DNA of 64,000 bases from Flavobacterium cerinum. Lineage in GTDB: Bacteria > Bacteroidota > Bacteroidia > Flavobacteriales > Flavobacteriaceae. The notes beneath the pieces were generated by a model. It did no database searches. It was not told where the DNA came from and saw only the letters and a program-made list of their open reading frames with translations. The position numbers and the translations under genes are program-made. Position 1 is the first letter of the stretch. Every line of letters starts with the position of its first letter. Positions 34,104 to 42,242 of the stretch are shown in pieces. The stretch lies in assembly GCF_004028155.1 (NCBI RefSeq), contig NZ_SBII01000016.1, forward strand, positions 1 through 64,000, given 5' to 3'.

Positions 34104-34568
34104 ATGAAAGGACAGAAAATAATTGAAATCGCTTTCAAAGAAGTAGGCCAAAAAGAAAGCCCGGCTAACAGTAATCAAACCAAGTATGGTAAATGGTTTG
34201 GAATGAACGGAGTTGCTTGGTGCGGTATCTTTTGTAGTTGGGTGTATGATCAGGCAGGTGTAAGTCTTGGTAACATCGGTTTTAAAAAAGGTTTTGCAGG
34301 TTGTCAAACTGCTGTAGCACACTTTAAGAAAAATGGTGAAGTAACTAATACGCCGCAGGTAGGTGACTTGGTTTTTTTTGATTGGAACGCCGACGGTAAA
34401 CCTGATCATGTTGGTCTTTTTAATGGGTGGAAAACAAAAGGAAAGGAGTTTTTTACTATTGAGGGGAATACTTCATTAACCAATCAAAGCAATGGCGGGC
34501 AAGTTATGAGCAGAACCCGAAGCGTGAAAGATGTAATTTTTGTTCACCCAAAAATATTAGACAAATGA
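34104..34568 (+). CDS. CHAP-domain endolysin
   Basis: A 154-residue peptidoglycan hydrolase. The CHAP active site is visible: Cys40 in VAWCGIFCSW, His102 in KPDHVGLF and Glu120 in TIEGNT. GDLVFFDWNADG precedes the His as usual. No signal peptide, so it needs a holin or pinholin to reach the wall; the two-span protein at 41443 is the candidate. It overlaps the putative spanin gene by 4 bases. It could also be a tail-borne hydrolase, but the lysis-gene neighbourhood favours endolysin. Confidence 0.85.
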   Translation: MKGQKIIEIAFKEVGQKESPANSNQTKYGKWFGMNGVAWCGIFCSWVYDQAGVSLGNIGFKKGFAGCQTAVAHFKKNGEVTNTPQVGDLVFFDWNADGKPDHVGLFNGWKTKGKEFFTIEGNTSLTNQSNGGQVMSRTRSVKDVIFVHPKILDK

Positions 34569-35137
34569 AAAAAACAATAGTACTACTTACGATCTTATTT
34601 TTTGCAATAGGATGTAAAACCCGGCAGACTTCCAAGTCTGAACAAAACAGCAATATTGATGTTGGCCAAGTCACTGAAAACGCCGACAATTTAACCGATA
34701 AATCAAAAGCTACAGTAAGCGAGGCTATCGTACAAGAGGGTATAAAAGAAGTGATAAGCGTAGTGACCTCAAACGGTTTAAAAATTACCCCGATAGATAG
34801 CGATAAGCCTGTGAGTTATGAAGATTCGGACGGCAACAAATTTAACGTTACTAACGGGATTATTGAGAGTGGCCAATCGGAAACTAAAACCAACTCAAAA
34901 GAAAAGCACCGGGAAGAAAAGAAAACCGAGGCCACAAAACAGAATGATATAAAAAAAAGCTCTCAGGGAAAATCTGAGGGCTTTATTAAAGGGAGTTCTA
35001 AGACTAAAGAAAAAGATACAAAGTCCGAACCTGTTTTCGCTTGGTCTGTATGGTGGCTAATTATCCCTTTGCTCATTATTATAATTATATGCCGGGTAAT
35101 TTATAACCGATTTAAAACTCCTTTAAAACCCCTTTAA
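34565..35137 (+). CDS. Candidate unimolecular spanin (lipoprotein with C-terminal membrane anchor)
   Basis: A 190-residue protein with a lipoprotein signal (MKKTIVLLTILFFAIGC, lipobox Cys17), a long charged periplasmic segment of about 130 residues (with KEKHREEKKTEATKQ and many Lys/Glu), and one C-terminal transmembrane helix (WSVWWLIIPLLIIIIICRVIY) followed by a basic tail. Outer-membrane lipid plus inner-membrane helix in one chain is the definition of a u-spanin such as T1 gp11, which fuses the membranes at lysis. Position after the endolysin supports this. Confidence 0.65.
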   Translation: MKKTIVLLTILFFAIGCKTRQTSKSEQNSNIDVGQVTENADNLTDKSKATVSEAIVQEGIKEVISVVTSNGLKITPIDSDKPVSYEDSDGNKFNVTNGIIESGQSETKTNSKEKHREEKKTEATKQNDIKKSSQGKSEGFIKGSSKTKEKDTKSEPVFAWSVWWLIIPLLIIIIICRVIYNRFKTPLKPL

Positions 35138-35140
35138 AAT
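35111..35140 (+). repeat. Triple phased TTTAAAA repeat (site c)
   Basis: TTTAAAAC at 35111-35118 and 35122-35129 and TTTAAAAT at 35133-35140, all 11 bp apart. It spans the last codons of the spanin gene and the start codon of the spike gene. Confidence 0.6.
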
Positions 35141-35663
35141 GTTTGAAGCTTTCAGGATGGCCGTTGATGCAATGATTAAGAAACAGCTTATTGTTGCGGT
35201 TGTTTCCGGGACAGTAAAAGAGGTCAGGGAAAACGACCTTGATGTTAGCCGGGACAATTTGCCTGACCTGATAGGAGTACGTTTTCATTCGGTCATAGAT
35301 GATGCACAACAGAACAAATTTAAGATCGTGCCGAAAGTTAATAGCGAGGTGTTATGTGCGATCATTGAGAACGATGTTAACGAAGCTTATTTGTTGTCAT
35401 GCTCAGAAGTTGAAAAAGTAGAGGTTAAGATCGAGAGCTTACAGTTTGATCTTGAGCAAAACGGTGTAAGAATCACTAACAAGGGCGAAAACTTAAAGAC
35501 AGTCCTTAACGAATTTCAAGACAGTTTTGGCGATCTGTGTACGGAAGTTTCAAAAATTGTGGTCTCCATTGGTGTTACTCCAGACGTTCCGGTAATTACA
35601 GCGATAAAGAATAAGATCATAACCGGGAATAAAAACAAGTTGAACAAAATACTTATTGAATAA
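35139..35663 (+). CDS. Baseplate assembly/spike protein (gpV/gp45-like)
   Basis: A 174-residue protein with an OB-fold-like start (QLIVAVVSGTVKEVRENDLDVSRDNLPDLIGVRFHSV) and a central strand region ending with KVNSEVLCAIIEN, as in Mu gp45 and P2 gpV spikes. The C-terminal part is helical rather than a long beta-helix, so the needle tip is probably short or supplied by another protein. The gene follows a triple phased repeat and touches the next gene's ATG. Confidence 0.62.
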   Translation: MFEAFRMAVDAMIKKQLIVAVVSGTVKEVRENDLDVSRDNLPDLIGVRFHSVIDDAQQNKFKIVPKVNSEVLCAIIENDVNEAYLLSCSEVEKVEVKIESLQFDLEQNGVRITNKGENLKTVLNEFQDSFGDLCTEVSKIVVSIGVTPDVPVITAIKNKIITGNKNKLNKILIE

Positions 35664-35851
35664 TGGCCTTAGATAAAGCAACCTTAGAGCAAGCCCTAGT
35701 AACAATATTTACACAGCCTACTACTCAGAACAACGCTGAGCAAAGGGCAAAACAACTGGCCGATGCATTCGAGGCGTATGTGAAAAGCGGACAGGCAGTA
35801 GGAACATGCCCGCCAAACGGGGGGCTTTTAGTAGACGGTAAATTAGTATAA
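35663..35851 (+). CDS. 62-residue tail-region protein
   Basis: A short helical protein (ALVTIFTQPTTQNNAEQRAKQLADAFEAYVKSGQAV) ending in a GTCPPNGGLLVDGK turn. Similar small helical proteins occur next to phage spike genes. It could be a spike tip or connecting piece; no function is known to me. Confidence 0.55.
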   Translation: MALDKATLEQALVTIFTQPTTQNNAEQRAKQLADAFEAYVKSGQAVGTCPPNGGLLVDGKLV

Positions 35852-35853
35852 AT

Positions 35854-36138
35854 ATGAACCTAGATATTCTCTTAGACGACGATTTTAACCCGCTCATTCA
35901 AAACGGTGATTTTGTGATCGGTCAAAGTGATCAACAACATGTAAACTGTATTTTTTTGGCTCATCCGGGTGAATACAAACAATTTCCCTTAGTCGGTTTT
36001 GGAGCATCCCGATACCTTAAATCTACAACGGCCAGTAAAGAGAAATTTATACGTGACCTTACAATACAGTTAGAGCTTGATGGCTATGTAAACCCTGAAA
36101 TAAGCAACGACTTAGACAATCTAATAATTAAAGTATGA
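35854..36138 (+). CDS. Baseplate wedge protein (gp46/gp25-like)
   Basis: A 94-residue protein. The segment NGDFVIGQSDQQHVNCIFLAHPGEYKQFPLVGFGASRYL is the family signature of gp46 in Mu and the GPW/gp25 baseplate wedge. These proteins join the wedge to the hub and trigger sheath polymerisation. It overlaps the next gene by 4 bases. Confidence 0.75.
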   Translation: MNLDILLDDDFNPLIQNGDFVIGQSDQQHVNCIFLAHPGEYKQFPLVGFGASRYLKSTTASKEKFIRDLTIQLELDGYVNPEISNDLDNLIIKV

Positions 36139-36485
36139 CTATAAACGAATTATATGTAGCCATAGGCGGGGGAATCGGAACTGTCTTAGGTGGTTTTAGT
36201 GGTTGGTTTTTTCGTCGGAGGTACGAAAATGCATCGGCAGAAGAAAAAGAGGCAGATGCTAAAGGTAAAGAGATCGACAATGAAATAAAGCTTAGTGATT
36301 ATTATAAAATTATGCTTGATGATCTTGGCACACGATACGATAAGAAATTTTCGGACATCATTTCAGTTTACGAGCAAAAGGCAAATCTTCAACAAGATGA
36401 AATTAACCTTTTGAAAAGCAAAAACAGAATGTTAGGACAAGAGAACGCCGCCCTAAGGAAAAGAGTAAAAGAACTCGAAGAATAA
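36135..36485 (+). CDS. Membrane-anchored coiled-coil protein
   Basis: A 116-residue protein with one N-terminal hydrophobic, Gly-rich helix (YVAIGGGIGTVLGGFSGWFF) followed by RRR and a long coiled coil (INLLKSKNRMLGQENAALRKRVKELEE). The shape is that of an inner-membrane spanin subunit or a small virion/lysis accessory protein. Genes with this layout are common in Bacteroidota phage late operons. Function not determinable. Confidence 0.55.
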   Translation: MTINELYVAIGGGIGTVLGGFSGWFFRRRYENASAEEKEADAKGKEIDNEIKLSDYYKIMLDDLGTRYDKKFSDIISVYEQKANLQQDEINLLKSKNRMLGQENAALRKRVKELEE

Positions 36486-36494
36486 TTAAGGCTT

Positions 36495-36797
36495 ATGGCA
36501 GTAAAAACGGTGGTAATATCTAACAGGCAAAGCCTTTTTGATATAGCAAATCAGGAATACGGAAACGCTCAGGGAGCTTTTGAGATCGCAAGGGCTAACA
36601 ACCTCTCTACAACTGACAGCTTAGAACCGGGACAATCCATAATAATACCTGAAAGCAAAACAAAAAAAACAGAGGTGATGGCGGTTATTGACAGGCAGCG
36701 CATCAAATTTTCAACAGCAGTAAATATTACTGATTTTGAACCTAGACAAAAAGGGATTGGTTATATGAGAATTGGCTCAACTTTTAAAGTTAAATAA
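36495..36797 (+). CDS. LysM-like tail protein
   Basis: A 100-residue protein. Residues 1-55 follow the LysM pattern: SNRQSLFDIANQEYGN...AFEIARANNLSTTDSLEPGQSIIIPE. In P2-type tails, gpX has a comparable LysM domain and caps the tube/spike. The location before the J-like gene fits that role. Confidence 0.7.
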   Translation: MAVKTVVISNRQSLFDIANQEYGNAQGAFEIARANNLSTTDSLEPGQSIIIPESKTKKTEVMAVIDRQRIKFSTAVNITDFEPRQKGIGYMRIGSTFKVK

Positions 36798-37649
36798 ATG
36801 GCAAGAACAACAGTAGAAATAGCAAATGAAATGCACAAAGCAGTACAGGCCGATATAGTACTGTCTGCCTTTTTTACCTCAGTTAGTACAACGGCTGTTT
36901 TCAGGTTGTTTATTTATATCGTGGCAGTTGCAATAAATACTTTTGAGCAGATACTTGACACGCATTCTATTGAAATGGATGAAATAAAATTAAATCAGAA
37001 AACTGGCCGACTCACTTGGTACAGAACAATGGCCTTGAAGTTCCAGTACGGTTTTATCTTAATTACTGATCGCGATTATTATGACAATGGCAATGCCACT
37101 CTTGAGCAGATCGAGGCTTCAAAAGTAGTTAAGTATGCGGCCGTTAATGAAAGTGAGGGAAGTAGTGCAGTTATAATAAAAATCGCGGGTGAAGTTAATG
37201 GTGTTTTATCTCCAATACCACAACCTCAGAAAATCGCTTTTGAGGCGTATGTAAAAGAATTTAAAATCGCTGGCGTTCAGGTACGCGTTATTAACTTTTT
37301 GCCGGACAGGTTATATTTTAATATGACCATGTATTATGATCCTGAGTTATTAACGGCAAACGGTATGAGCATTTTAAACGGCAATTATCCTGTAAATGAT
37401 GCAATAAACGAATACATGAAAGAGCTGCCGTTCAACGGTGAGTTTGTGATCGCAAATTTTGTGGATAAGCTACAGCAAGTACCAGGAATAAAAATACCGC
37501 ATGTTAACATTATTGAAAGCTCTTGGATTGATACAGATACATCCGGTTACGGTGAGCCGACAATCATAAATGTAAGGGCAATACCGGAAAGTGGTTATTA
37601 CATGCCAATGGGTTTTGATACTATAAATTATTTGCCTTATGTGGTTTGA
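36798..37649 (+). CDS. Baseplate J-like protein (gp47-like)
   Basis: A 283-residue protein in the place of Mu gp47/P2 gpJ, directly followed by a gp48-position protein. Recognisable parts are the N-terminal helix pair (FIYIVAVAINTFEQILDTHSIEMDEI), GRLTWYRTMALKFQYGF, and the C-terminal LPFNGEFVIANFVDKLQQVPGIKIPHV. The family forms the baseplate wedge ring. The next gene overlaps its last 11 bases. Confidence 0.7.
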   Translation: MARTTVEIANEMHKAVQADIVLSAFFTSVSTTAVFRLFIYIVAVAINTFEQILDTHSIEMDEIKLNQKTGRLTWYRTMALKFQYGFILITDRDYYDNGNATLEQIEASKVVKYAAVNESEGSSAVIIKIAGEVNGVLSPIPQPQKIAFEAYVKEFKIAGVQVRVINFLPDRLYFNMTMYYDPELLTANGMSILNGNYPVNDAINEYMKELPFNGEFVIANFVDKLQQVPGIKIPHVNIIESSWIDTDTSGYGEPTIINVRAIPESGYYMPMGFDTINYLPYVV

Positions 37650-38106
37650 TCTAAACTTTTGGGTGTTAATCCTTGAGAATACCCCAACCTTTAAAAGAAC
37701 ATCTTGGATCACCTTATTTGCAAAAGCTTTGTTAGCACCTTTAATCAGCAGTCATTATAATTGGCTTCAATTCAGGAAAGACAATATTTATATAATGACA
37801 CACACAGGCCAAGTGTGTTATATGCGAGAAGCCCTAAATGACAGATTCGATAAAGTGCAAAGGCGTATTTATATCGGTGATGGCCAAACAAACGAAACAA
37901 CATACATCTATACGGATGCGGAAGATCAGGACGAATATTTAGATGATACCCTTTGGCTCTACACTGAGGCTGAAACGGCAGACACCGGACTCGATTTTAT
38001 AGTATATGTACCGGAAGAAATTTATACAAATCAAATACATGCGCTTCACTCACTTATTAAGCTTTATAAAGCAGGTGGCAAGCGATACGCAATACTAACA
38101 ATTTAG
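37639..38106 (+). CDS. Baseplate/tail protein in gp48 position
   Basis: A 155-residue protein with an aromatic N-terminus (MWFDLNFWVLILENTPTF), a basic middle (REALNDRFDKVQRRIYIGD) and an acidic C-terminal half (YTDAEDQDEYLDDTLWLYTEAE). By gene order it takes the place of Mu gp48/P2 gpI, the last wedge protein before fibres. No sequence family recognised. Confidence 0.55.
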   Translation: MWFDLNFWVLILENTPTFKRTSWITLFAKALLAPLISSHYNWLQFRKDNIYIMTHTGQVCYMREALNDRFDKVQRRIYIGDGQTNETTYIYTDAEDQDEYLDDTLWLYTEAETADTGLDFIVYVPEEIYTNQIHALHSLIKLYKAGGKRYAILTI

Positions 38107-38110
38107 AAAA

Positions 38111-38968
38111 ATGGACGTATTACAGTTTTTACAAACAGGTGGATGGCCATTAAAGGCCGACAGGTTACAGGAGTTGCAGGGCGCATTAAGCATAATGCAG
38201 TCTTTTGGCTATTTAGCGGGAAATTTTTCCATCATTTCAGGTTGTGAAAAAGTAGGCACTAGCACAACTAATGGCGTTGTTTTCTTTAATGGTGAACTCT
38301 TCAATTTTGTAGGCGGTGTAACCGGAACTAACGTAAAGATCATAGAGCAAACAATCAGCAAAGAGTTTAAAAACGGGGAATTAAAACCCGTTCTAATAAA
38401 GCGTCATGTAACATTTGCAAGCGGGCTAGGTTCTGTTACTTGGGCGAGCTTCAAAAAGCCAATGTCAATTTTGGAGCTTCAAAGCCGAATATTGCCGCCT
38501 AAAACAAACCCTCAAATATACACCGGACTTGTTGCCAATATACCTGCCGGATGGCAATTATGTGACGGAACTAACGGAACGCCAAACCTTAAAGGAATGT
38601 TCCTTGTTGGGTATAATCCAACAGATACAGATTATAACGCAATTGGCAAAACAGGTGGCTCGAAACAGGTGCAATTATCTGAACCGCACATGCCCGCTCA
38701 CTACCACGTCGGTACTACAATAGCATCGGGGGAACATAAGCATACAGGCATGGTTCTAAAGGGGTCAAACAGTGACAACGGCGATGCAGGACAGTATGTT
38801 ATTACGTCGGGTGCTGAGCCTAACGGAAATCAGCCTAATAGCGGTGAGACTTCATGGGCGGGTAATCATTCCCACAATTTTAATACTGATTCGACGGGTG
38901 GCAATCAACCACACGAAAACCGCCCGCCTTACTATACGGTAGCTTACATAATGTACACAGGTTTATAA
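38111..38968 (+). CDS. Tail collar/fibre protein with HxH metal motifs
   Basis: A 285-residue protein. Residues of about 140-165 form a collar domain (IPAGWQLCDGTNGTPNLKGMFLVG). After it come His motifs typical of iron-binding fibre tips: PAHYHVG, GEHKHTG and GNHSHNF, and the end HENRPPYYTVAYIMYTG that closes tail-collar proteins. In T4 gp12 and similar fibres such HxH motifs stabilise the trimer. Likely the receptor-binding short fibre. Confidence 0.75.
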   Translation: MDVLQFLQTGGWPLKADRLQELQGALSIMQSFGYLAGNFSIISGCEKVGTSTTNGVVFFNGELFNFVGGVTGTNVKIIEQTISKEFKNGELKPVLIKRHVTFASGLGSVTWASFKKPMSILELQSRILPPKTNPQIYTGLVANIPAGWQLCDGTNGTPNLKGMFLVGYNPTDTDYNAIGKTGGSKQVQLSEPHMPAHYHVGTTIASGEHKHTGMVLKGSNSDNGDAGQYVITSGAEPNGNQPNSGETSWAGNHSHNFNTDSTGGNQPHENRPPYYTVAYIMYTGL

Positions 38969-38969
38969 T

Positions 38970-39404
38970 ATGGCAACAGATATAAATATAATTTTTGGTT
39001 GGTTCGCGACAGGTAAAGAACCTACGCAGGAACAGTTTAGGCAAACCTTTCTTTCATTTTATCACAAAAATGAAACTATTCCCTTGGCTAAGGTTTTTAA
39101 GCTTATAGAGCTACTGGATGCAAAAGCAGAAAAAGAACAGTTTGACGGTCATTTAATCGATCCAAATGCACACCAAGCAGAGTTTGAAAAGCTTAAAAAC
39201 CCCTGTAGGTTTATGACTATCTCAGTAAATGAGGACATTGGACAACTACAGCACGACAACTTAAAAAATGTTGAATTTAACGGTATTGCCTTTCAAAATC
39301 AGTTCTTAACCGATGGCTTTACACTTGATCCTGAAACGGGAATTTTAAAAGGCTGGGAGTTCGAAAAAGACATCAAATATTTAATCTATTACACAATACA
39401 ATGA
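38970..39404 (+). CDS. Tail fibre-region protein of unknown function
   Basis: A 144-residue protein between two fibre genes. It starts MATDINIIFGWFATGKEPTQEQFRQTFLSFYHK, with an 'F..G..PT..QF...F.SF.H' pattern frequent in Bacteroidota tail fibre-associated proteins, and ends with strands. It may be an adaptor or fibre chaperone. Confidence 0.55.
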   Translation: MATDINIIFGWFATGKEPTQEQFRQTFLSFYHKNETIPLAKVFKLIELLDAKAEKEQFDGHLIDPNAHQAEFEKLKNPCRFMTISVNEDIGQLQHDNLKNVEFNGIAFQNQFLTDGFTLDPETGILKGWEFEKDIKYLIYYTIQ

Positions 39405-41431
39405 AACAAAGATTTTTAATTTATCTAATCGCCCTCTTTTCGTTGGGCGGGTTCGCACAGAGCCAAACTAAGGTAACGCTATCAGGAGCAAACAACCAAG
39501 CTACAATAACACGTGGCGGGATTGGTGCAAATAGTGCTTTATGGCTACCGGTTACCTCTGATAATTTGTTCTCCGATGTGCCAATGAAAGGTAGGCTTAG
39601 GCTTAATGATGTAACAAGTAAACTAGAAGTGCATGACGGTATTGACTGGATTGATGCATCGGGGTTTTCGGCGTGGAAGCAAAGAGAGTATAGCGAGGGG
39701 CAAGTAGTTACTAAAGAGATTAACTCAGTGCTTTATGTTTTTAAAAGCACTTCTAATTCAAACGAAACCGAACCTTTATTACTTAGCGAGAAAGAAGCTT
39801 GGTCATTAAATTCCTATGGAGGCACTTATGTTGCAGAATGGTTACCCGGCACATATACAGCAGGAAAGATAGTATCAAGAAGTGGGTGGGCTTATTACTG
39901 TCTTACAACTAATAATACCGATCCTGTTTTATTATCGCCTCCTAACTGGATAAAACTTGGTAAATGGCGAGGCAGTTATAATACTGGAACTATATATAAT
40001 AATGGTGATGTAGTTGTTGACGGCTCTAACATAGTTCACATCTCAAATTATGACAACAACAATTATCCGGTTAACTATGGAATTGTCTCAAAATGGACTG
40101 TAATTACTGACAACCCAACCAAAATAGTTTGTTGGGGCGACAGTTTAACAGCAGGTGCTGGCAGTACAGGAAATAGTAATTACCCTGCTACGCTTTCGAT
40201 TCTTTCTAATGTAATGTGTTATAATCAAGGTGTGCCGGGTGAAACATCAACACAAATTAAAACGAGGTTTTTTGAGCATCCGGAACTTTGGCATTTACCA
40301 ACAATTTTTTGGGTAGGCAGGAATAACTATGGTGATCCTGAAACGGTAAAAGCTGATTTAGCTGAAATGATCGCTGCGTTAGGGCATGATAATTATTTAG
40401 TTGTTGGAATAATAAAGGCCACAACTGACGGTGATGGCCCAATTGAAACTTTAACCGATGAACTACTGGCTTTGTATGGCTCAAAATTTCTTGATCTACA
40501 AAGATATTTATTACGCATCTACGATGCCTCAAACGCTCAGGATGTAGCCGATCACGCTGCGGGTGATATAGCATGGTCAATGCGTTCGGACTGGTTGCAT
40601 CTGAATAACAAAGGTTACTTCTATGTCGCAAAATTTATTGAAAGCAAGTTAAATCTATTGTTAGGCAAAGAATATGGATATTATACTAACATGGAGTCAG
40701 GAGGTATAAGGGTTACAAATAACACAACACCTGCGAACGATACAGCCGGACTTGAACTATTGTATAGACCAGACCTAGGAAAAGCATTTGTACAGGCATA
40801 TAGTAGAAAAGATAGTGAAGTGTTACCATTATCGGTTGGGTATGCATCCCCTGTAAATGAAGCAATATTATATCTTATTGAAAATGGAGGTGAGTTATAT
40901 ATTGGAAGTCCCGGAACATGGACAAGTGGTAACGTTTCTCAGTTGGTTCGTGATGATGCAACAGGAAGAGCGTTAACTGTTCCCAAAGTACCAACAAACT
41001 ACATTCCCGCTTCTAATCCTGACGGAACACTTAGACAGTCTTTAGGTTATGACACCGGGAACGAATTTTCAATCGGTAGCCCATACCCTGAGTCTGGTTA
41101 TAAATTTCAAGTTGAAGGAGCTACAAGAATTGGTGTATTATCGGGCGTGAGCTTGTATTTGGGTCAGTTTAACACAACTAAAGGTTATATAAGTGCAAGG
41201 AACGCGGGAATTACACAAGATATACAAATGTTTACAAAAAGCTTTCTTGTGGGTTCAAGTGATATTATTAGTACAGGCGAGGCATTGCAGGTTGGAGGTA
41301 AAATTAAAGCCACTAGCGATATTGAAATTACTGACGCGACCAAAGGCGTTATAATGACCGATACAGTAACTGGTACACGTTACAGAATGCAAATTACAAG
41401 CGGAGCAATAACTATAACAGCATTACCTTAA
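39401..41431 (+). CDS. Tail fibre-like protein with signal peptide and SGNH hydrolase domain
   Basis: A 676-residue protein. It begins with a signal-peptide-like segment (MKQRFLIYLIALFSLGGFAQ). An N-terminal strand region follows, then chitin-binding-like pieces (FSAWKQREYSEGQVV; WLPGTYTAGKIVSR). Residues of about 240-410 form an SGNH/GDSL hydrolase: Ser248 in CWGDSLTAG, the Gly of GVPGE, Asn in GRNNYG, and Asp397/His400 in SDWLHLN. The C-terminus (LQVGGKIKATSDIEITD) is fibre-like. It probably deacylates a surface polysaccharide during attachment. Confidence 0.72.
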   Translation: MKQRFLIYLIALFSLGGFAQSQTKVTLSGANNQATITRGGIGANSALWLPVTSDNLFSDVPMKGRLRLNDVTSKLEVHDGIDWIDASGFSAWKQREYSEGQVVTKEINSVLYVFKSTSNSNETEPLLLSEKEAWSLNSYGGTYVAEWLPGTYTAGKIVSRSGWAYYCLTTNNTDPVLLSPPNWIKLGKWRGSYNTGTIYNNGDVVVDGSNIVHISNYDNNNYPVNYGIVSKWTVITDNPTKIVCWGDSLTAGAGSTGNSNYPATLSILSNVMCYNQGVPGETSTQIKTRFFEHPELWHLPTIFWVGRNNYGDPETVKADLAEMIAALGHDNYLVVGIIKATTDGDGPIETLTDELLALYGSKFLDLQRYLLRIYDASNAQDVADHAAGDIAWSMRSDWLHLNNKGYFYVAKFIESKLNLLLGKEYGYYTNMESGGIRVTNNTTPANDTAGLELLYRPDLGKAFVQAYSRKDSEVLPLSVGYASPVNEAILYLIENGGELYIGSPGTWTSGNVSQLVRDDATGRALTVPKVPTNYIPASNPDGTLRQSLGYDTGNEFSIGSPYPESGYKFQVEGATRIGVLSGVSLYLGQFNTTKGYISARNAGITQDIQMFTKSFLVGSSDIISTGEALQVGGKIKATSDIEITDATKGVIMTDTVTGTRYRMQITSGAITITALP

Positions 41432-41442
41432 TAATCTAAATT

Positions 41443-41709
41443 ATGAAAAAAATATCAGAAAATATTAAACCTATACTGGCTCTTGTAATAGTGCTTTTGG
41501 GCTTCACATATTACTTTGTTAACCTGTTTAACCATACTAACCCAAACGATCAGATATTAATAGCAATCGTATCGCTAACCAGTAGTGTAGTGGCTTATTA
41601 TTTTGGTGCGTCAACAGGTAACACAAAAAAAGATGAAACGATTAGCGATTTAGCAAAAAACAAAACCTTGATCGTAAGTGATATGGCAGAAGAAATAAAG
41701 AGAACGTAG
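41443..41709 (+). CDS. Putative holin
   Basis: An 88-residue protein with two hydrophobic helices (PILALVIVLLGFTYYFVNLF and ILIAIVSLTSSVVAYYFGAS) joined by a short NHTNPNDQ turn and followed by a charged tail. This is the class II holin layout. It is the last gene of the rightward late operon, and the phage needs a holin for its CHAP endolysin. Other small two-span membrane roles are possible. Confidence 0.65.
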   Translation: MKKISENIKPILALVIVLLGFTYYFVNLFNHTNPNDQILIAIVSLTSSVVAYYFGASTGNTKKDETISDLAKNKTLIVSDMAEEIKRT

Positions 41710-41769
41710 TATCTCAATTACTATATAAAGATAGTGATTTACAATGATATACGCAAATAAATAGTATAG

Positions 41770-41797
41770 AAAAACCCTGTGAAATCAGGGTTTTTTT
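41770..41797. terminator. Late-operon terminator (bidirectional)
   Basis: AAAAACCCTG (41770-41779), loop TGAAAT, CAGGGTTTTT (41786-41795), then TT. It ends the rightward late operon and, read backward, the leftward gene that stops at 41799. Confidence 0.9.
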
Positions 41798-41798
41798 G

Positions 41799-42098
41799 TT
41801 ATTTATCTCTAAATCCTACTCGTATAATGCCCTGTTCTTTGAAATGCTGAATATAAGATACATAAGGTATTTCTTTAGTGCGTTTTTCCCATGTTTTGAA
41901 GTGCCAAGCTCGCCATTTCTCAGCCATCACATTGACATATATCTCACTGCAACTAAAGTCGTTTTTAATCCCTTTAGCGAATACACAGTTAACCCGGTAC
42001 TCTTGCAAAGGGTCGTAAGCTTGCACCGTTGTAGAGGTCGTAATTTGCAGGTGTTTGAATATACTTTCTGTCTTGTTGCGTGTGCTAAAATCAATCAT
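41799..42098 (-). CDS. Right-end prophage protein of unknown function
   Basis: A 99-residue protein transcribed toward the late operon from the right end. It is basic and aromatic (YVNVMAEKWRAWHFKTWEKRTKEIPYVSYIQHFKEQG). In Mu-like phages the right end often carries accessory genes such as DNA-modification or host-control functions, expressed in the lysogen. No family recognised. A phased GTTTAAA pair lies 50 bp upstream. Confidence 0.6.
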   Translation of the reverse strand: MIDFSTRNKTESIFKHLQITTSTTVQAYDPLQEYRVNCVFAKGIKNDFSCSEIYVNVMAEKWRAWHFKTWEKRTKEIPYVSYIQHFKEQGIIRVGFRDK

Positions 42099-42115
42099 GC
42101 AGTAAAGATATAAAG

Positions 42116-42140
42116 AAGCCCACTCAATGAGCGGGCTTTT
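42116..42140. terminator. Hairpin at the prophage right end
   Basis: AAGCCCACTC (42116-42125), loop AAT, GAGCGGGCTT (42129-42138) with one A/C mismatch, followed by TT. It could stop transcription arriving from the phage side, or act as leader structure for the 41799-42098 gene. Confidence 0.5.
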
Positions 42141-42146
42141 AACATC

Positions 42147-42165
42147 GTTTAAACGGTGTTTAAAT
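42147..42165 (-). repeat. Phased GTTTAAA pair (site R)
   Basis: GTTTAAAC (42147-42154) and GTTTAAAT (42158-42165), 11 bp apart, upstream of the leftward gene ending at 41799 and in the same orientation relative to transcription as the other sites. Confidence 0.55.
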
Positions 42166-42183
42166 GGTATTAAAAAATGACCT

Positions 42184-42242
42184 AAATTTGAACGCCGGAT
42201 TATAAACCATTGGGGTTAAAATTTGCCGTTTTGGTTTTGCCG
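42184..42242. repeat. Repeats near prophage right end
   Basis: AAATTTGAACGCCG (42184-42197), AAATTTGCCG (42219-42228) and TTTGCCG (42236-42242) are related and lie just inside the likely right terminus. They are candidate transposase sites, but they resemble the left-end repeats only weakly. From 42250 to 42487 I see no gene. Confidence 0.4.
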
